From contig CAKUGQ010000001.1 of NCBI GenBank assembly GCA_934654755.1, forward strand, positions 62,001 through 126,000: a stretch of DNA of 64,000 bases, read 5' to 3'. Shown here piece by piece: positions 42,854-50,937 of this stretch. Position 1 is the stretch's first letter. Each line of letters starts with the position of its first letter. Position numbers and translations under genes: made by a program. The notes under the pieces were generated by a model. The model was not told the DNA's origin. It ran no database searches and saw nothing but the letters and a program-made list of their open reading frames with translations. Source of the DNA: an uncultured Oscillospiraceae bacterium. Its GTDB lineage: Bacteria > Bacillota > Clostridia > Oscillospirales > Oscillospiraceae.

Positions 42854-42988
42854 TTATGCGGACAGGACAGCTCTGCCTTTTGCACGGCGGCGGGCAAGAA
42901 CCTTGCGGCCGTTGGCGGTAGCCATTCTCTTGCGGAATCCATGAACCTTTGCGCGGTGACGCTTTCTGGGCTGATAGGTACGCAGCAT
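42854..42988 (-). CDS. rpmH: 50S ribosomal protein L34
   Basis: A 44-residue protein, canonical length and sequence (M-L-R-T-Y-Q-P-R-K-R-H-R at the start, R-K-V-L-A-R-R-R-A-K-G-R at the end). An AGGAGGTG site lies 9 bases before the ATG. It is the first gene of the conserved rpmH-rnpA-yidD-yidC-khpB run, with its own promoter. Confidence 0.97.
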   Translation of the reverse strand: MLRTYQPRKRHRAKVHGFRKRMATANGRKVLARRRAKGRAVLSA

Positions 42989-43073
42989 CTCGTGTACACC
43001 TCCTGTAAGATTATGCTCATCGGCGCACAGACGCCGTAGCAATCAAAAAATATTTCTGCACATAGCATCTGCT

Positions 43074-43103
43074 ATTATATCCTATCCGGGTGCGGAAAGT
43101 CAA
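43074..43103 (-). promoter_or_regulatory. rpmH promoter
   Basis: TTGACT, an 18-base spacer, TATAAT on the minus strand, about 85 bases before rpmH. Confidence 0.7.
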
Positions 43104-43153
43104 CCGTTTTTTTCGGTTTTTTGAAGATTTCTGCCGGTGATGCGGTGAGCGGG

Positions 43154-44344
43154 TCAGCACTCGTCCGGCGGCAGACGGCGTAGCAGCTCGTCCAGAGCCA
43201 GACCGGATGCATGTGCGATCCGGGCAAGATCGTCGTATTCATACTTGGTGCGGCGGATACCGAAACCTTCCGCAAGTTTCCGGCGGACGGGGCCGAAGGC
43301 GGTTTGTACCGTTTCCATGCGGCGTGTGAGTACGGTGCGGCCGCAGAGCGTCTCGCGCACGCCGAGCGTCGTCGTGTGACGGAAGAGCGCCCGTATCAGC
43401 GCCTCGCGATCCTCCGGGCGGCACAGCACCGTCAGCAATACACCCGGGCGGGATTTTTTCATACCGATGGGCAGCGTGAACACATCGAGCGCTCCGGCCT
43501 CCAACAGCCGATCCAGCGCAAGGCCGATGGCCTCTCCGCTCATATCATCCAGATTGCACCGCAGCTCCAGAACCTCCTGTGCCTGCTCCTGCGTTTCGCC
43601 AAGCAGGGCGCGCACGCAGTTGGCGCGGGCAAAATCCTTTTTGCCCATGCCGTAGCCGACGGCTTCCAGCCGAAGCGCGGGTAGTTCACGGAAATCGGAA
43701 ACAAAATGCTTTAGAAGCGCCGCGCCGGTCGGCGTACACAGTTCGCCCGAGATTTCGCCGCCGCAGATCGGCACGCCGCGCAGCAGTTCGGCGGTGGCCG
43801 GGGCGGGAACGGGAAGAATGCCGTGCGCACAGCGCACGCTGCCGCTGCCTACATGAACGGGCGAGGCAAGTACGCGGTCAGGGGAGAGACGGTGCATTAG
43901 AAGGCAGACGGCGGTCACGTCCGCTACGGCATCCATGCTGCCGACCTCATGAAAGTGGATCTGCTCCACGGGAACGCCGTGCACGCGGCTTTCCGCAGCG
44001 GCGATCGACTCGTAGACCTCCAGAATATCGCGCCTGACCTCCGCGTCGACGGGAAGACGGCCGACAATATGGCGAATTTCGGACATTGTACCGTGGCGGT
44101 GCTCGTGTTCGTGCGGATGTTCATGCGTATGCTCTTCCTCCTGCATGCCGTGAATCCGCACGGAGAAGTGTGTCCCCATGATCCCGCACTTTTCGCTCGG
44201 CTCGATAGCGGCGCACACGCCGGGAATCCCGAGCGCGTTAAATTCGCGCAGGAAGCTCTCGCGGTTGTCAAGCAGCTCCAGAAGCGCCGCGGCGAGCATA
44301 TCGCCTGCGGCACCCATGCCGCAGTCCAGATAAAGCATTCTCAT
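43154..44344 (-). CDS. larC: Nickel-pincer cofactor synthase LarC (single-ORF form)
   Basis: A 396-residue CTP-dependent cyclometallase that inserts nickel into the pincer nucleotide cofactor of lactate racemase. It opens LYLDCGMGAAGDM, carries a His-rich nickel loop (H-T-H-E-H-P-H-E-H-E-H-R-H, about 72-84), IHFHEVGSMDAVADV (about 127-141) and a C-terminal catalytic half with LRCNLDDMSGE (about 259). In Lactobacillus plantarum larC is read through a programmed frameshift (LarC1/C2); here it is one continuous frame. Its start overlaps larB by four bases. Confidence 0.9.
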   Translation of the reverse strand: MRMLYLDCGMGAAGDMLAAALLELLDNRESFLREFNALGIPGVCAAIEPSEKCGIMGTHFSVRIHGMQEEEHTHEHPHEHEHRHGTMSEIRHIVGRLPVDAEVRRDILEVYESIAAAESRVHGVPVEQIHFHEVGSMDAVADVTAVCLLMHRLSPDRVLASPVHVGSGSVRCAHGILPVPAPATAELLRGVPICGGEISGELCTPTGAALLKHFVSDFRELPALRLEAVGYGMGKKDFARANCVRALLGETQEQAQEVLELRCNLDDMSGEAIGLALDRLLEAGALDVFTLPIGMKKSRPGVLLTVLCRPEDREALIRALFRHTTTLGVRETLCGRTVLTRRMETVQTAFGPVRRKLAEGFGIRRTKYEYDDLARIAHASGLALDELLRRLPPDEC

Positions 44345-45096
44345 TTGTGAACCTCCATATGGTTGATCCGATTGGCGAGAAAGCCTGCGCCGAAGCCGTT
44401 GTCAATATTTACGACGGATACGCCGCCCGCGCAGGAATTGAGCATGGACAGCAGTGCCGCCACGCCGCCGAAGGCCGCGCCGTAGCCCACGCTTGTCGGT
44501 ACGGCGATAACCGGGCAGTCGACCAGCCCGGCCAGTACGCTGGCCAGTGCGCCCTCCATGCCCGCGATGGCGACAATGACGGAGGCGCTCATAAGCTCGT
44601 CGAGATGCGCCAGCGTCCGGTGCAGACCGGCTACGCCCACGTCGTACAGCCGCACGACCTCGCTGCCGAGCGCTTGCGCCGTCAGCGCCGCTTCCTCGGC
44701 GACGGGGATATCGCTCGTGCCGCCGGTGGCGACAACGACACGTCCCAGCCCGTCCGGAACGGGAAAACCTCCGATCAATCCGATTCGCGCCTGCGCATGG
44801 TACTCCAGCGTGTGCCGCTCGGAGACGAAGGCGGCCGCCTCGGCGCTCATACGCGTGATCAGCACACGGGTCTGTCCGTTGCGCTGCATGGTATCCAGAA
44901 TGCCTGCAATCTGCTCCGGTGTTTTTCCCGCACCGTAAATCACCTCCGCCACGCCCTGACGCAGGCGGCGGTGCAGATCGACCTTGGCAAAGTCGATGTC
45001 CTCAAAGGGGGCTTTTTTTAATGTCAGAAGCGCTTCGTCCACATTGGTTTTCCCGTCACGGACGGCCTCGAGTAATTTGCGGATGTCCGTGTTCAT
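44341..45096 (-). CDS. larB: Pyridinium-3,5-biscarboxylic acid mononucleotide synthase LarB
   Basis: A 251-residue carboxylase/hydrolase that converts nicotinic acid adenine dinucleotide to P2CMN, the first step of the nickel-pincer cofactor. The PurE-like domain occupies the C-terminal two thirds: VVATGGTSDIPVAEEA (about 121-136), V-G-V-A-G-L-H-R (about 153-160) and V-P-T-S-V-G-Y-G-A-A-F-G-G (about 201-213). It overlaps both larE and larC by four bases, so all three are co-translated. Confidence 0.92.
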   Translation of the reverse strand: MNTDIRKLLEAVRDGKTNVDEALLTLKKAPFEDIDFAKVDLHRRLRQGVAEVIYGAGKTPEQIAGILDTMQRNGQTRVLITRMSAEAAAFVSERHTLEYHAQARIGLIGGFPVPDGLGRVVVATGGTSDIPVAEEAALTAQALGSEVVRLYDVGVAGLHRTLAHLDELMSASVIVAIAGMEGALASVLAGLVDCPVIAVPTSVGYGAAFGGVAALLSMLNSCAGGVSVVNIDNGFGAGFLANRINHMEVHK

Positions 45097-45839
45097 TTGC
45101 GCACCTCCAAATCCAGCAGAACGCCGGAATAATCGTGCTTCAGCCGTATCAGGATCTCCTCACGGTGTGCCAGCACCGTTGCCAGACCGTCTGCCGGTAC
45201 CTGCAGCTTTGCGGTATCGCCCATGCTTCGCACGCGGAAATCGCGCAGCCCGAGCGAGAACAGGTAGCGCTCCGCGGCTTCGGTGCGCCGCAGCTTTTCC
45301 GCCGTAATACGTTCGCCCGCAGGGATTCGCGTGGCAAGGCAGGCGTAGGCGGGTTTGTCAAAGGTAAACAGTCCCGCCTCCTCCGACAGGCGGCGGATTT
45401 CCGGCTTCGTCAGGCCGCATTCGCGCAGCGGTGAGCGCACGCCCAGCTCGCGCAGTGCGCGCATTCCGGGGCGATCCGAGGCATCGTCCGAAGCGTTTGT
45501 CCCGTCGAGTACGGTGTCAAGCCCGTCGCGCCGCGCGGCTGCGAGGATCGTTGAAAAAATACGGCGCTTGCAATAATAGCAGCGGTCGGGCGGGTTGGAG
45601 ACAACCGTCCCGTCGTCCAGAATGCCGACGTCCAAAATCTCCGGCTCTACGCCGAGCGAGTGTGCCAGCCGAAGCGCATCGTCCAGTTCAAACTGCGGCT
45701 GAAAGGCCGAGCGGACGTAATATGCCTTCACGCGCTCAGCCTGGCGCACGGCCGCCCAAAGCAGGAACGACGAATCGACCCCGCCGGAAAAGGCCAGCGC
45801 GACGCGCGGGTTTTCCGCAAAAAAATTCTGCAAATCCAT
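45093..45839 (-). CDS. larE: Pyridinium-bisthiocarboxylate synthase LarE
   Basis: A 248-residue ATP-pyrophosphatase-family sulfur transferase for the nickel-pincer cofactor. PP-loop FSGGVDSSF (17-25), RCYYCKRRIF (86-95) and the sacrificial-cysteine region P-A-Y-A-C-L-A-T-R-I-P with Cys167, corresponding to Cys176 of L. plantarum LarE, are all present, so it is probably the single-use sulfur donor type. It is the first gene of larEBC. A promoter lies 39-67 bases upstream of the ATG. No larA is in the window. Confidence 0.92.
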   Translation of the reverse strand: MDLQNFFAENPRVALAFSGGVDSSFLLWAAVRQAERVKAYYVRSAFQPQFELDDALRLAHSLGVEPEILDVGILDDGTVVSNPPDRCYYCKRRIFSTILAAARRDGLDTVLDGTNASDDASDRPGMRALRELGVRSPLRECGLTKPEIRRLSEEAGLFTFDKPAYACLATRIPAGERITAEKLRRTEAAERYLFSLGLRDFRVRSMGDTAKLQVPADGLATVLAHREEILIRLKHDYSGVLLDLEVRK

Positions 45840-45877
45840 AACGTTCCTCCGAGCGGTTTTTCTGCGTTTTCGAAGAA

Positions 45878-45906
45878 ATTATAGCAGAAGAGCGGGGAAA
45901 ATGCAA
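45878..45906 (-). promoter_or_regulatory. larEBC promoter
   Basis: TTGCAT, a 17-base spacer, TATAAT on the minus strand, upstream of larE. Confidence 0.65.
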
Positions 45907-45920
45907 TGAAAAAGGCGGGC

Positions 45921-45961
45921 AAAAAACGCGTAGGCGCCCGCCGGAAGCCCCGGCGGGCGCC
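45921..45961 (-). terminator. Terminator of the phosphofructokinase gene
   Basis: A 12-bp GC stem (GGCGCCCGCCGG / CCGGCGGGCGCC) followed by TACGCGTTTTTTG on the minus strand. Confidence 0.75.
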
Positions 45962-45973
45962 TGATACGAGTTA

Positions 45974-47212
45974 TTACCTTTCGAAGACACGCTTGAGCTG
46001 CGCGAAGCGCGGCAGACCGTTTTCGTTGACGGTGTGCGCATCGCCCTGAATGAGCGGTTCGCAGTAGCGCAGGAAGTCTTTGGTGACAAAGCCGTCGGTG
46101 ATCCACTCCGTCGGCACCTTCTGCTCGAAGTTTGCGACCTTTTCCAGATCGAACAGCTCGTAGTGGCAAACGTATTCCGGTTCGCGTTCGCAGCGGAAGC
46201 CGACCATCTTGCCGCTCTCGCCCGCAACGGCGGACTCCACGGCGACGCGCCCGGAGGCAAACGCCTCGTCGATGTCGCGCTGAGAGGCACAGTGCGCCGC
46301 GCAGCGCTGGAGCAGTGACAGCTCGATGCCGCGCACCTTTGCACCTGTCGCCGCCTTGACGACGCCTGCCAGACGTGCTGCCAGGCCGCCGAGCTGGGCA
46401 TGGCCGAAACCGTCCGTTGCAGAGGTCTGCGCTTCGGAAACAAACGAGCCGTCGGCGTAGTGGATGCCTTCGGAAACGGCGACCATACAGCTTCCTTTTT
46501 CGGCGTAGATACGCTTGACGTCTGCAAGGAAGCGATCCATGTCAAAATTAACCTCGGGCAGATAAATCAGATCGGGACCGTGGCCGCGATCCGTCGCCAG
46601 CGCGGCGGCGGCGGTCAGCCAGCCGGCGTGGCGGCCCATGCATTCGACGATGGTAATCATGCCCTTGTCATAGACGCCGCAATCGCAGCTTACTTCCATG
46701 ATGGACGTGGCGATGTACTTTGCGGCGGAGGCAAAACCGGGGCAGTGATCGGTGCCGAATAGATCGTTGTCGATTGTTTTGGGAACGCCGATGACGCGGC
46801 ATTCATAGCCGGCCTGCTTCAGGTAGCGGTTGACCTTGTTGCAGGTGTCCATGGAGTCGTTGCCGCCGTTGTAGAAGAAGTAACGGATATTGTGCTTGCG
46901 GAAGACCTCAAGAATTCGGCGGTAGTCGGTATCGTCGGCCTCCGGCTCGGCGATCTTATAGCGGCAGGAGCCGAGTGCCGAGGAGGGGGTATGCAGCAGA
47001 AGCTCCAGCTCGCGGGGATCCTCCTCGTCCATAATCATCAGATTATCGTTCAGAATGCCCACGATGCCGTGGAACGCGCCGTAAACACGTGTAATGCAGC
47101 TCTGCTCCAGGGCGGTCTTGATGACGCCGTAGGCGCTGGAGTTGATGACGGCAGAAGGACCGCCGGACTGACCGATGACGGCCGCACCGACCAAAGGCTG
47201 ATTGTTTTGCAT
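45974..47212 (-). CDS. 6-phosphofructokinase, probably PPi-dependent
   Basis: A 412-residue glycolytic enzyme phosphorylating fructose 6-phosphate. The phosphoryl-donor loop reads G-G-N-D-S (116-120) and the catalytic loop P-K-T-I-D-N-D (144-150). ATP-type enzymes have GGDGS and P-G/A-T-I-D-N-D; the Asp in place of the second Gly and the Lys point to pyrophosphate as donor. E-C-M-G-R-H-A-G-W (about 190-198) binds the sugar phosphate. The Asn in GGNDS is a variant of the usual Asp. It is a single gene with a promoter and terminator. Confidence 0.85.
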   Translation of the reverse strand: MQNNQPLVGAAVIGQSGGPSAVINSSAYGVIKTALEQSCITRVYGAFHGIVGILNDNLMIMDEEDPRELELLLHTPSSALGSCRYKIAEPEADDTDYRRILEVFRKHNIRYFFYNGGNDSMDTCNKVNRYLKQAGYECRVIGVPKTIDNDLFGTDHCPGFASAAKYIATSIMEVSCDCGVYDKGMITIVECMGRHAGWLTAAAALATDRGHGPDLIYLPEVNFDMDRFLADVKRIYAEKGSCMVAVSEGIHYADGSFVSEAQTSATDGFGHAQLGGLAARLAGVVKAATGAKVRGIELSLLQRCAAHCASQRDIDEAFASGRVAVESAVAGESGKMVGFRCEREPEYVCHYELFDLEKVANFEQKVPTEWITDGFVTKDFLRYCEPLIQGDAHTVNENGLPRFAQLKRVFER

Positions 47213-47251
47213 CGTAAATTGCCTCCTTAAGAAATTAGAAAAATCAAGGAC

Positions 47252-47280
47252 AGTTTATCACATTTCCGCCGTAAATGCAA
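47252..47280 (-). promoter_or_regulatory. Phosphofructokinase promoter
   Basis: TTGCAT, a 17-base spacer, TAAACT on the minus strand, 40 bases before the start codon. Confidence 0.6.
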
Positions 47281-47295
47281 GCGGGCCGAGGAGAT

Positions 47296-48522
47296 TCAGA
47301 TGCTCGGGCGTTCTTCAATGAGCACGATACGGGCGGTATAGTATTCTCCGCGGCGGTAAATGGTCACGGATACCGCCTCGCCGACGCTGGCGCGGTTAAG
47401 CGCCTCCCGGTAGTCCGCAAGGCTGTGTACGGTCAGTCCGGCAATCTGCAGGATGATGTCGCCCGGCTGCATCCCGGCCTGTGCCGCGCTGCCGTCACTC
47501 TCTACGCGGTCAACAAACACGCCCTCCGGAAGAGACCAGTACCGGCGCATCGCATCCGCTACCTCGCTGACTTCCACACCGAGCCCCGCACGGCCGTGCA
47601 CATAACCGAACTCAACCAGCTCTGCGGCGATCCGGTCGACATCCTCGACCGCCAGCGCAAAGCCGAGCCGTTTGATTGTAACGAAGGAAACATAGCTGCC
47701 GACGCCGCGGATGTTGAAGCCGACGATCTGCCCGGCGGCATTGACCAGAGGCCCGCCGGAGGTGGCTGTGTCGGCCGAGGCATCGGTTTGCAGCAGGCGC
47801 AGCGTGTATCCGGAGAGCGCCACCTCGCCGGAGACGGAGGAAAGCCGGCCGGAGGTCAGAGAAAACTCCTGCGCCGCGTCGGAGGAGGATACGCCGAGGG
47901 CGAAGACTTCGTCGCCCGCTTCGAGCGAATCGCTTCGCGCGAACTCCGCCGGAATCAGACCGACCGCATCTACCTTCAGGACGGCAAGGTCGCTGGCCTC
48001 GTCAATCCCGACGCATTGTGCGGACAGACTGCGGCCGTCCGACAGACGGACCGTGAGCGTCTGCGCGTCGCTTACGGCGGAGGCGTTGGTCAGAAGATAG
48101 CCGTCGGCGCGGAAGACCACGCCCGTTCCTTCGGATTGCCCGCCGCTGACAACGGCGAGGCTTTCACAGAGCTTCCGACAGATCTGTGCACGGGAAATGA
48201 ACACGCTGCGCGGCAGCGCGAGTGTCAGCACGGAGCGCTTGTAGTCCGGCGGATTGTTGATCTCGCCGGAGTGCAGCGCGTCGGAGAAGGAAGGCGCGGC
48301 GCTGCCGTCGGTGGAGGTTTGCGGCCGATCCATCTGCTCCTGGAGCACGACGAAGGCGACGATATTGGCGACCATAATCAGAAGCGCGACCGACAGAAAC
48401 GCCGTCAGCTTGCTGCGCGGCGGCTTCGGCCGGCGGCCGGTGCCGTAATAACCGGGTTCCGATTCGGATTTCTCCGGCGGTATCTCACGGTATTCCGGGC
48501 TCATCGGGTTCGTGCCGTCCAT
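47296..48522 (-). CDS. HtrA/DegP-like PDZ protein without catalytic histidine
   Basis: A 408-residue membrane-anchored HtrA-type protein: cytoplasmic Pro/Arg-rich N-terminus, one helix (about 38-60), a trypsin-like domain (about 110-310) and a PDZ domain (about 320-400). The Asp (S-D-L-A-V-L-K) and Ser (T-S-G-G-P-L-V-N) of the triad are present. The histidine position is serine (L-L-T-N-A-S-A-V instead of T-N-x-H-V-V), and the usual G-N before S-G-G-P is A-T. It is therefore probably an inactive, binding-only member. The second ATG is chosen because AAAGGAG sits 7 bases before it, against one base for the first. Confidence 0.8.
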   Translation of the reverse strand: MDGTNPMSPEYREIPPEKSESEPGYYGTGRRPKPPRSKLTAFLSVALLIMVANIVAFVVLQEQMDRPQTSTDGSAAPSFSDALHSGEINNPPDYKRSVLTLALPRSVFISRAQICRKLCESLAVVSGGQSEGTGVVFRADGYLLTNASAVSDAQTLTVRLSDGRSLSAQCVGIDEASDLAVLKVDAVGLIPAEFARSDSLEAGDEVFALGVSSSDAAQEFSLTSGRLSSVSGEVALSGYTLRLLQTDASADTATSGGPLVNAAGQIVGFNIRGVGSYVSFVTIKRLGFALAVEDVDRIAAELVEFGYVHGRAGLGVEVSEVADAMRRYWSLPEGVFVDRVESDGSAAQAGMQPGDIILQIAGLTVHSLADYREALNRASVGEAVSVTIYRRGEYYTARIVLIEERPSI

Positions 48523-48577
48523 GTTCATGCTCCTTTCCGTACGGATTTCTGCCCGGCATTCTCCCCGCGGGGCGGGC

Positions 48578-49999
48578 TTATTTCTTTGTGGGCTTGACGG
48601 GGAGTGTAAACGAGAACTCCGTCCACCCGTTCTGACTTGTTACATAAATATCGCCGCCATGGGCAAGGACGATCGTTTTGACGATATACAGGCCGAGCCC
48701 TACGCCATCACGGTCGCCGGAGCGACTTTTGTCCGTCTTATGGAAGCGGTCAAAGACCAGCGGCAGCTCCTCCGGCGCAATGCCTGCGCCGCTGTTGCCG
48801 ACGGCGACGAAGGCCTGATCTCCGCGCCGTTCCGCGCGGACGGAAAGACGTCCGCCCTCGTCGACGAACTTGACGGCGTTATCCAGCAGATTGTAGATCA
48901 CCTGTGTGATTGAGTCGGCCAGAGCGACGACCGGAATGCCCAGCTCCGGAAGATCAACGTCGACGTTGAGGTTCTTGCGCGTGATACGCTGCTCGAAGCT
49001 TAAAAGCGCGGTGCCGATGGAATCGCAGAGGTCAAAGCTTGTCATACGGTCCGGCTCTACGCCCTGATCCTTCAGACGGGAAACATCCAGCATCGAACGC
49101 ACCAGCCGCGACAGGCGGCGCGATTCGGCGGAGACGCGCTCCATGTATTCGCGCTGGTGCTCGGGCGGGATGGTTCCGTCAAGCATTCCGTCAAGGTAAC
49201 CGGAGATGGTGGTCATTGGCGTCTTCAGTTCATGGCTGACATTGGCGACAAACTCCTGCCGTGCCGTTTCGGAGCGGCGCAGCGCATCGGCCATATTGTT
49301 GAAGGCGACAGCCAGCTCCTCGATTTCGGCATTCTGGTAGCCGGTAGGAACGCGCACATCCAGGTTGCCGTGGGCAATCTGCCGTGCGGCGGCGGCCATC
49401 GTGCCGATGGGGGCGGTCTCGCGGCGCGTCAGCAGCGGCAGCGCCAGCAGCAGGACGGCCAGTACGATAAGTGCGACAATGCAGAAAATCCGCAAAATAT
49501 CGGCTGTAAGGGCGTCCTGCTGCTCGCGGGGTACGGAGACCACTACGATTACGTAGGGGCTGCCGTTGAGCGTAATTGCCTGCGCAACGGCCAGACGGCT
49601 TTCGCCGTAGATCTCAGAGACTTCGGCCGTCAGCTCCGGCTGTTCACCGGCAAAAAGCTGCTCGGCAAGCTCCGCCGACAGGCGGCGGTTCAGGTGCGGG
49701 CAGCTTTGGATTTCGTCGGCGCAAATACGTACCTCTCCCTGTGCGGAACAGATGAGAATGTCCGTCTGCGACGCGGAGGCGGCGAGTGCCAGGTCGGTAT
49801 GCAGCTCCCAGTCCCCGAAACGGCTGCCGGAGAAGGCGCCGATCAGATCGGTGACGGATTGCGCCGTTGCGCGCATGGAGGTATACTGCTGGCGCAGGGC
49901 GTAGCGTGTGAACAAAAGCCAGAAGGCGGCGCCGAGCAGTATCGTGGCTGCGAGGAACAGACAGACCACCAGCGTGAGCTGGCGTCGGAAGGTGTTCAT
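48578..49999 (-). CDS. Sensor histidine kinase
   Basis: A 473-residue two-component kinase: helix 1 (about 10-30), an extracytoplasmic sensor (about 31-165), helix 2 (about 167-190), HAMP (about 191-243), HisKA with His256 in F-V-A-N-V-S-H-E-L-K-T-P, and an HATPase domain with N-L-L-D-N-A-V-K-F and G-V-G-L-G-L-Y-I-V. The start overlaps the response regulator stop (ATGA). The signal is unknown. The HtrA-like gene follows 56 bases downstream on the same strand, so it may belong to the same envelope-stress unit, as with CssRS/HtrA in B. subtilis. Confidence 0.9.
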   Translation of the reverse strand: MNTFRRQLTLVVCLFLAATILLGAAFWLLFTRYALRQQYTSMRATAQSVTDLIGAFSGSRFGDWELHTDLALAASASQTDILICSAQGEVRICADEIQSCPHLNRRLSAELAEQLFAGEQPELTAEVSEIYGESRLAVAQAITLNGSPYVIVVVSVPREQQDALTADILRIFCIVALIVLAVLLLALPLLTRRETAPIGTMAAAARQIAHGNLDVRVPTGYQNAEIEELAVAFNNMADALRRSETARQEFVANVSHELKTPMTTISGYLDGMLDGTIPPEHQREYMERVSAESRRLSRLVRSMLDVSRLKDQGVEPDRMTSFDLCDSIGTALLSFEQRITRKNLNVDVDLPELGIPVVALADSITQVIYNLLDNAVKFVDEGGRLSVRAERRGDQAFVAVGNSGAGIAPEELPLVFDRFHKTDKSRSGDRDGVGLGLYIVKTIVLAHGGDIYVTSQNGWTEFSFTLPVKPTKK

Positions 50000-50685
50000 C
50001 CTTCGCGGACCTCAAATTTATAGCCGACGGACCAGACCGTTTTCAGTTCCCACTGCGTCGAGACGCCCTCCAGCTTTTCGCGCAGACGCTTGACATGGAC
50101 ATCCACGGTGCGTGTGTCGCCGAAGTAGTCGAAGCCCCAAACCTCGTCGAGAAGCTGATTGCGTGTGAATACGCGGTTGGGCGAGGAAGCCAGATGATAC
50201 AGAAGCTCCAGCTCCTTCGGCGGCGTGGGAACCTTTTTCCCGTCAACGATCAGCTCAAAGGCATCCATATCAACGACGAGCTTGTCGTAGACAACCTTAC
50301 GCGACTGCCGCGCAGGCTCTACACCGCTGCGGCGCAGCACCGCCTCGATGCGCGCGAGCACCTCCTTCATTTCAAAGGGCTTGGTGATGTAATCGTCTGC
50401 GCCCTGCTTCAGGCCGTTGACCTTGTCCTCCGTCTCGCTTTTGGCGGTAAGCATGATGATGGGGGTCTTGCTTTCATTGCGCACGGTGCGGCAGACACCC
50501 CAACCGTCCATACCGGGCAGCATCACGTCCAACAGGATCAGCTCCGGATGCAGACGGCGGAACAGCTCGACGCCCTGAAGACCGTCCGATGCAATGACCG
50601 CCTCGTAGCCCTCCTTTTCCAGATAAAGCCGCAGAAGATCCGCAATGTTATTATCATCTTCAATAATCAGAATTGTGCCAGCCAC
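49996..50685 (-). CDS. OmpR/PhoB-family response regulator
   Basis: A 229-residue regulator starting with GTG behind an AGAGG site. The receiver domain (1-120) has D10/D11, the phospho-acceptor Asp53 in L-L-D-V-M-L-P-G-M-D-G, and K103 in T-K-P-F. The winged-helix output (about 132-225) contains L-T-x-K-E-L-E-L-L-type and D-T-R-T-V-D-V-H-V-K-R-L-R-E-K motifs. It is co-translated with the sensor kinase downstream. Confidence 0.9.
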   Translation of the reverse strand: MAGTILIIEDDNNIADLLRLYLEKEGYEAVIASDGLQGVELFRRLHPELILLDVMLPGMDGWGVCRTVRNESKTPIIMLTAKSETEDKVNGLKQGADDYITKPFEMKEVLARIEAVLRRSGVEPARQSRKVVYDKLVVDMDAFELIVDGKKVPTPPKELELLYHLASSPNRVFTRNQLLDEVWGFDYFGDTRTVDVHVKRLREKLEGVSTQWELKTVWSVGYKFEVREG

Positions 50686-50831
50686 AGAAAAAACCTCTTT
50701 TCTCTCGAATTCTTGTCTTCATTATAACCCCGCGACAACTCTTTGAGTGAACAATTTGTAAAAAGACGGGAAAAATCTATCCGCTGAGATCGGGATTCTA
50801 TGAAAAATTGCAAATATCCTGTTTTTCCATC

Positions 50832-50860
50832 TTGCTATTTTGCGCGGTTTGTGATACGAT
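50832..50860 (+). promoter_or_regulatory. metF/ACS operon promoter
   Basis: TTGCTA, a 17-base spacer, TACGAT, 77 bases before metF. It is divergent from the two-component genes. Confidence 0.45.
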
Positions 50861-50878
50861 AAATTTGTATCGGAATAC

Positions 50879-50909
50879 GCCTCGCGCCTGCAAGGGGCAG
50901 GCGCGAGGC
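50879..50909 (+). promoter_or_regulatory. Leader hairpin before metF
   Basis: A 13-bp perfect GC stem (GCCTCGCGCCTGC / GCAGGCGCGAGGC) with a 5-base loop, in the predicted 5' leader, followed by an A-rich stretch and the AGGAGG site. There is no T-run, so it is not an intrinsic terminator on this strand. It may stabilise the mRNA. Confidence 0.5.
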
Positions 50910-50937
50910 AAAAATAAAAACAGGAGGCTATCCCATC

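Noticed and set aside
42989..43153. Replication origin upstream of rpmH
   Set aside because: No DnaA-box cluster (TTATNCACA), no dnaA and no AT-rich repeats; only the rpmH promoter is seen.
47275..48597. 440-codon plus-strand ORF opposite the HtrA-like gene
   Set aside because: The minus strand has clear trypsin-like and PDZ motifs; the plus frame is a high-GC shadow.
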